From: Acidobacteriaceae bacterium
GTDB taxonomy: Bacteria > Acidobacteriota > Terriglobia > Terriglobales > Acidobacteriaceae
Length of the DNA stretch: 9,729 bases
NCBI GenBank assembly: GCA_025462805.1
Contig: JAOAPJ010000189.1
Span: 1 to 9,729, forward strand
Reading direction: 5' to 3'
A program made the translations under genes and the position numbers. Position 1 is the stretch's first letter. The number at the start of each line of letters is the position of its first letter. Below are positions 6,808 to 9,729 of this stretch, piece by piece. A model generated the notes under the pieces. That model saw only the letters and a program-made list of their open reading frames with translations, was not told the origin of the DNA and made no database searches.

Positions 6808-6836
6808 AATATGCAGAATGCCCGGCCCCGTGTCGA
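6808..6836 (-). promoter_or_regulatory. Possible sigma-70 promoter of the epimerase gene
   Basis: On the - strand, TCGACA (6836-6831; 5 of 6 to TTGACA) is followed after exactly 17 nt by CATATT (6813-6808; 4 of 6 to TATAAT). Transcription would begin near 6801, giving a leader of about 28 nt that contains the AGGAG (6787-6783) and leads into the TTG start. The fit of spacing, leader and ribosome site makes this the best promoter candidate in the window. Confidence 0.45.
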
Positions 6837-7300
6837 GCGCGACTCTCATGAGAGGCTTCGCCGCTCTGACCAGGCTGCAAGTGGTTGAACGAACCGACCG
6901 CCAGATGACTCCAGAGTGATATGAGCGAGGGACGGAGGGATTCACGGAAGGCGGTCAGGATCGTGCTCAGCGTGTTGAAATTTGCTTCGGCAGCGTACTG
7001 AATCGATCGAGTGCGGCCTTCAACACGACGCAGCCGCCTTGGGCTGGATTGCCTCGAGTAAATGGCTGACGGCAACATCCCTCCACATAGCCCTGCGGCG
7101 GACCGGGATTTCGATTGTAGGCCCCCTTGAAAAAGCAGTACCTGCATTCCTGGGCGCGGAACCCGCTTCACCTGCCAACCCAAGCCGGAATGGCGAAGGG
7201 GGTTATAGCCGGTGGGCTGATTCCAGAGAGTCTGCCGCAGAGCAAGGGATCGTAATGATTTAATGCATCGCGGCGGCATGCTGAGTGATCAATGAAGTCC
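6837..7300. other. Gene-poor stretch with traces of old coding sequence and nested pairing
   Basis: No frame here has a recognisable protein family together with a start and ribosome site. On the - strand a 157-codon open frame (7279-6806) includes a protein-like part (NFNTLSTILTAFRESLRPSL), and an overlapping - frame ending at 6967 reads CFFKGAYNRNPGPPQGYVEG without a start codon. The two cannot both be real, and the pattern suits a decayed gene or an intergenic repeat. At 7169-7214 there is a nested set of short pairings (CACC/GGTG, AACCC/GGGTT, GCC/GGC). I see no tRNA or known riboswitch. Confidence 0.45.
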
Positions 7301-7327
7301 TTGACAGTGGTGGTCCGGCTCTAGTCT
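7301..7327 (+). promoter_or_regulatory. Possible promoter for the alpha/beta hydrolase
   Basis: A perfect TTGACA at 7301-7306 is followed by TAGTCT at 7322-7327 (4 of 6). The 15-nt spacer is shorter than ideal. The hydrolase ATG is 37 nt downstream. The exact -35 box makes it worth listing, but the -10 assignment is weak. Confidence 0.3.
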
Positions 7328-7364
7328 GTCGGGAGATTCGCTACACACATGAAAGGGAGTTCAC

Positions 7365-8189
7365 ATGCCCACTCTCACCACCAAAGACGGGGTCGAGATT
7401 TTCTACAAGGACTGGGGCTCAGGCCAGCCCATCGTGTTCAGTCATGGCTGGCCGCTGTCGGCCGATGATTGGGATAACCAATTACTGTTCTTCCTGAAGC
7501 AGGGCTATCGCGTCATTGCCCATGATCGCCGTGGCCACGGCCGCTCCACCCAGACCGGCGAGGGCCACGATATGGACCATTACGCCGACGACTTGGCCGC
7601 TCTCACGGCTCATCTCGACTTAAAGAACGCCATTCATGTGGGTCATTCCACTGGCGGCGGCGAGGTAACACGCTATCTGGGTCGACATGGCGAAAGCCGA
7701 GTGAGCAAAGCAGCGCTGATCAGCGCGGTGCCGCCACTCATGGTCAAGACGGCGGCCAATCCGCAGGGCCTTCCCAAGGAAGTATTTGATGATCTGCAGG
7801 TGCAACTTGCCGCGAATCGATCGCAGTTCTATCGCGACCTGCCGGCAGGGCCTTTCTATGGCTACAACCGACCGGGGGCGAAGGCATCGGAGGCGACCAT
7901 CCAGAATTGGTGGCGCCAAGGCATGATGGGCGGAGCCAAAGCGCACTACGACGGCATCGTGGCCTTTTCACAGACCGATTTCACGGAAGACCTGCAGAAG
8001 ATCACCGTGCCGGTGTTGGTGATGCATAGCGAAGACGACCAGATCGTTCCCTATGTTGCCGCCGGCCCACTGTCTGCAAAGCTGCTGAAGAATGGAACCT
8101 TGATAACCTACAAGGATTTCCCACACGGCATGCCGACTACGCACGCGGACAGAATCAACGCCGATCTATTGGCGTTCCTCAAGAAATAG
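7365..8189 (+). CDS. Alpha/beta hydrolase, cofactor-free chloroperoxidase (bromoperoxidase)-like
   Basis: This 274-residue alpha/beta hydrolase is close to the bacterial non-haem, metal-free chloroperoxidases and aryl esterases. The catalytic triad is visible: nucleophile S95 in GHSTGG (93-98), acid D225 in SEDDQIVP, and H254 in FPHGMP. Oxyanion-hole residues are in [13 protein letters not shown] (24-36), followed by [13 protein letters not shown] and the cap region with [12 protein letters not shown]. Length equals the family norm and there is no signal peptide. Such enzymes hydrolyse small esters and, with peracid formed from acetate and peroxide, halogenate substrates in vitro; the natural substrate is usually unknown. 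AAGGGAG at 7353-7359, five bases before the ATG, is a good ribosome site. The gene appears monocistronic and meets the cupin gene tail to tail across a strong stem-loop. Confidence 0.9.
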   Translation: MPTLTTKDGVEIFYKDWGSGQPIVFSHGWPLSADDWDNQLLFFLKQGYRVIAHDRRGHGRSTQTGEGHDMDHYADDLAALTAHLDLKNAIHVGHSTGGGEVTRYLGRHGESRVSKAALISAVPPLMVKTAANPQGLPKEVFDDLQVQLAANRSQFYRDLPAGPFYGYNRPGAKASEATIQNWWRQGMMGGAKAHYDGIVAFSQTDFTEDLQKITVPVLVMHSEDDQIVPYVAAGPLSAKLLKNGTLITYKDFPHGMPTTHADRINADLLAFLKK

Positions 8190-8201
8190 AGAACTCATCT
8201 C

Positions 8202-8238
8202 AACGACTGGCGCGACTCCAACTAGTTCGCCAGTCGTT
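8202..8238. terminator. 11-bp stem-loop between convergent genes
   Basis: AACGACTGGCG (8202-8212) and CGCCAGTCGTT (8228-8238) are perfect inverted repeats around a 15-nt loop that itself ends in the palindrome AACTAGTT (8220-8227). It begins 12 nt after the hydrolase stop and ends 18 nt from the cupin stop on the other strand, the expected place for a bidirectional terminator. The T-run after the stem is poor on both strands (TTCT on +, TTGAG on -), so efficiency is uncertain. Confidence 0.6.
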
Positions 8239-8256
8239 CTCCGGAGGCGTGAGTGG

Positions 8257-8826
8257 TCAAGCCCGCCATGCAGTCACAAGTTCCCCTGCTCTACCGGTCA
8301 CGGGATCGCTCTGCGGGAAAGGCAACCGTCTCATCCGCTCGATCGTGACCGCATCGGGAGCGCTGCGGCAGATATCCCAATTCTGCCCGGCCGGATACGC
8401 GCCTATAACGAGAAAGCTGCTGTCTGCTTCGATACGACAGTGGCCCGTGCCTGCCGGCAACAGCGCAACGTCGCCAGCCTCCACCCTGATCTCATGACCA
8501 CTTTCTCCGCCCAGCATCAGCCTTGCAGAACCCCCGGCAAAGCCGAGCACCTCGTGTGCCGTCGAGTGATAGTGGTGGAAGTCGTACACGCCATTCCGCC
8601 ATTGGGGCGGCCAAGCATTCCTCTGGAAGGCCTGCTCCATCAGGTCAGCCATGCTGCCGGAGGAAGAGAAGGCCCTTCTATACAGAAGAACTGGCAACCG
8701 CTCATTGTTTGGCATCCAGCCGTTGCGTGAGAGTTGCAGCCGCTCTATCTGCACCTTGGCTTCCGCTCGCGCTGCGGCGCCTAGCCCAAGTGCGGCAAGC
8801 GCGGTACCGAATTCCCTTCTGTTCAT
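8257..8826 (-). CDS. Cupin-fold protein, YjlB-like, with Tat-type export signal
   Basis: This 189-residue protein has a single cupin beta-barrel. Cupin motif 1 is H85-Y-H87-S-T-A-H91-E92-VLGFAGG, giving the usual three-His/one-Glu style metal site, and motif 2 is G118-DVALLPAGTGH129. The HYHST-HEVLG pattern, the LGGESG turn and the later YPAGQNWDICR are those of the YjlB-like cupins, whose biochemical function is unknown. The N-terminus MNRREFGTALAALGLGAAARAEA looks like a twin-arginine signal (R3-R4-x-F) with an AxA cleavage site near 21-23, implying export of a folded, metal-loaded protein. The frame is open 61 codons further upstream, but the ATG at 8826 is preceded by GAGAGGTGA four bases away and places the signal correctly. 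It appears to be transcribed alone. Activity is unknown; isomerase, dioxygenase or sensor roles are all possible. Confidence 0.82.
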   Translation of the reverse strand: MNRREFGTALAALGLGAAARAEAKVQIERLQLSRNGWMPNNERLPVLLYRRAFSSSGSMADLMEQAFQRNAWPPQWRNGVYDFHHYHSTAHEVLGFAGGSARLMLGGESGHEIRVEAGDVALLPAGTGHCRIEADSSFLVIGAYPAGQNWDICRSAPDAVTIERMRRLPFPQSDPVTGRAGELVTAWRA

Positions 8827-8830
8827 CCGG

Positions 8831-8839
8831 TCACCTCTC
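8831..8839 (-). promoter_or_regulatory. Ribosome binding site deciding the cupin start
   Basis: GAGAGGTGA on the - strand ends four bases before the ATG at 8826. It argues for the 189-residue product carrying the twin-arginine signal and against the longer frame beginning at 9009. Confidence 0.7.
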
Positions 8840-8949
8840 GCACTTCGATGCCACTCAGTGCCTCGTTGCTTCATCCGATCTGCGGATAGAGAGCACAAGG
8901 ACCAGTTCCGCCAATCTGGTTTCGTTGGCCCATGGAGTGTCTGCCCGCC

Positions 8950-8969
8950 AACAGCCTCGGGAGGCTGTT
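8950..8969. repeat. 20-bp near-perfect palindrome upstream of the cupin gene
   Basis: AACAGCCTC (8950-8958) and GAGGCTGTT (8961-8969) pair perfectly with two bases between them, in practice an 8-bp stem with a CGGG loop. Outer CC/GG pairs add to it with one bulged T. It lies about 125 nt upstream of the cupin ATG, so it could be an operator, a leader hairpin of that transcript, or an isolated terminator-like stem. Confidence 0.4.
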
Positions 8970-9017
8970 TGGACAGCTTGTCTTCCCGTCTTAAGGTTCT
9001 CTTCAGCATCTCCGCTA

Positions 9018-9035
9018 GGGTATTCTGAAATACCC
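9018..9035. repeat. 18-bp dyad, candidate operator between divergent genes
   Basis: GGGTATT (9018-9024) and AATACCC (9029-9035) are perfect inverted repeats around CTGA. The site lies roughly midway between the cupin start (about 190 nt away) and the secreted-protein start (about 160 nt away). It is AT-richer than its surroundings and has the size of a homodimer binding site. No regulator gene is nearby. Confidence 0.35.
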
Positions 9036-9195
9036 GGGAGCACGCGGACCATTGCGGCGCGGCTGAGCGGCCAACTGGAGTATGAACTCCAAGCCGCGAC
9101 TGCGCCTACACGAGTGCCAGGGCAGCACCTTTCAGGACGAGGCCGGCAAATCCGTAGCAGATACGTGAATTCAACGTGCTGAGGCCCCCTTCTGA

Positions 9196-9729
9196 ATGAT
9201 TTCCCGTCCTGTCTTCTCCCTTCTTCTCCTTTCCTGCGTCGTCGGTCGCCTAGCGGCACAGCCTTCACCTTGCAAGCTCCAGCCCAACGCTCACTCATCG
9301 ACGCTCCATCCCGGCACTATCCCAATGACGGTCCCGAACGGTACGCCATTGCAGATTGCCCTGGACACGGAGGTACGCGTCCGCAAGGTCGGCGAGCGAA
9401 TGACGGGCCGGATCATGCAGCCCGTCTACGTCTTCGACCATCTCGTCATTCCCGTCGGCACGATGGCAAATGGCCGAATCACAGTGATCGACCCGATCCC
9501 AGGCCGCACGCGAGCACTCAGCGCATTGAATGCGGACTTCACTCCTGCGCATAAGCTTTCCGTGGCATTCGATGAACTCGTTCTGCCCGATGGCCGACAC
9601 CTGCAATTCCATGCGGCCATCGTTCCCGGTTCCGGGCAGGTCATCCGCCTGGTGACCGCCAATGAGCACAAGAAGAATGTCGTGAAGGATGCAGCGGCGA
9701 ACAAAATGGATCAGGCCCGCGCTCAATGG
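9196..9729 (+). CDS. Secreted protein with PxGT-type beta-rich domain, function unknown (5' part)
   Basis: The frame is open from ATG 9196 to the window edge (178 codons, no stop), with an in-frame TGA immediately before the ATG. The N-terminus is a signal peptide: MISRP, hydrophobic FSLLLLSCVVG, then RLAAQP; LLSC at 11-14 is a poor lipobox, so signal peptidase I cleavage near residue 21 is preferred. The mature part has TVPNGTPLQIALDTEVRV (45-62), then TGRIMQPVYVFDHLVIPVGT (70-89) and NGRITVIDPI, a pattern of surface beta-strands reminiscent of VirB10/TrbI barrels and of small acidobacterial secreted proteins. It continues RALSALNADFTPAHKLSVAFDELVLPDG and IVPGSGQVIRLVTA. The resemblance is at pattern level only. 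The ribosome site is weak (GAGG, 11 nt upstream). A pyrimidine-rich run encodes the signal peptide. The reading frame's conserved-looking text makes it clearly the coding frame here. Confidence 0.75.
   Translation, partial: MISRPVFSLLLLSCVVGRLAAQPSPCKLQPNAHSSTLHPGTIPMTVPNGTPLQIALDTEVRVRKVGERMTGRIMQPVYVFDHLVIPVGTMANGRITVIDPIPGRTRALSALNADFTPAHKLSVAFDELVLPDGRHLQFHAAIVPGSGQVIRLVTANEHKKNVVKDAAANKMDQARAQW

Larger units (their letters stand above)
8827..9195. other. Intergenic region between divergent cupin and secreted-protein genes
   Basis: These 369 nt separate two divergent starts. Open frames here (including one of 219 codons on + that runs antisense to the cupin) look like Arg/Ser-rich shadows without family motifs or ribosome sites. 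The content I can support is two perfect dyads, listed separately. No convincing -35/-10 pair was found for either gene. Confidence 0.5.

Noticed and set aside
8827..9009. N-terminal extension of 61 residues on the cupin frame
   Set aside because: It would bury the twin-arginine signal inside the protein, and the start at 8826 has a good ribosome site.
8523..9182. Plus-strand open frame (219 codons) antisense to the cupin and its upstream region
   Set aside because: Ser/Arg/Pro-rich, no motifs or ribosome site; the opposite strand carries a clear cupin.
9295..9726. Minus-strand open frame at the right edge
   Set aside because: The plus frame from 9196 has a signal peptide and coherent beta-strand pattern; the minus frame is its shadow.

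Overview
The window is ordinary bacterial chromosome: GC-rich (roughly 60 percent by eye), densely packed, with short gaps and Shine-Dalgarno-type starts. Several proteins (the cupin with a YjlB-like core, the AhpD-like protein, the secreted beta-rich protein at the right edge and the GFOR-like oxidoreductase) resemble proteins I associate with soil Acidobacteriota. That lineage is an inference from protein style; there is no rRNA or marker gene. I see no tRNA, rRNA, CRISPR array, insertion sequence, integrase or phage gene.

Layout. Positions 1-2471 (+ strand): the 3' end of an NAPE-PLD-like metallo-beta-lactamase hydrolase, an AhpD/carboxymuconolactone-decarboxylase-like protein, a lone DppC/OppC-type ABC permease, and a YfcE-like phosphodiesterase 7 nt behind the permease. 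Positions 2516-3661 (- strand): a GFOR-like Gfo/Idh/MocA sugar oxidoreductase. It is divergent from a two-gene operon at 3868-5825 (+), a ribokinase overlapping by 4 nt a nucleoside hydrolase with an export signal. Positions 5831-6772 (-): a WbpP/GalE-type nucleotide-sugar 4-epimerase, apparently starting at TTG. Then comes a gene-poor stretch of about 530 bp. Positions 7365-8189 (+): a cofactor-free chloroperoxidase-type alpha/beta hydrolase, which meets head-on (over an 11-bp stem-loop) a cupin with a Tat-like signal at 8257-8826 (-). The right edge (9196 to the end, +) holds the first 178 codons of a secreted protein that runs out of the window.

How the genes work together. The clearest pathway is ribonucleoside salvage: the hydrolase would split nucleosides outside the cytoplasm and the ribokinase would phosphorylate the ribose after uptake. 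No ribose transporter or LacI-type regulator is present, but a compact symmetrical site lies just upstream of the ribokinase. The other genes look like separate housekeeping or envelope functions. I find no convincing evidence for a new multi-gene system. The items most worth a second look are the exported nucleoside hydrolase with an atypical active site, the operator-like site upstream of the ribokinase, the orphan permease, and the gene-poor stretch at 6837-7300, which carries traces of old coding sequence and nested pairing.
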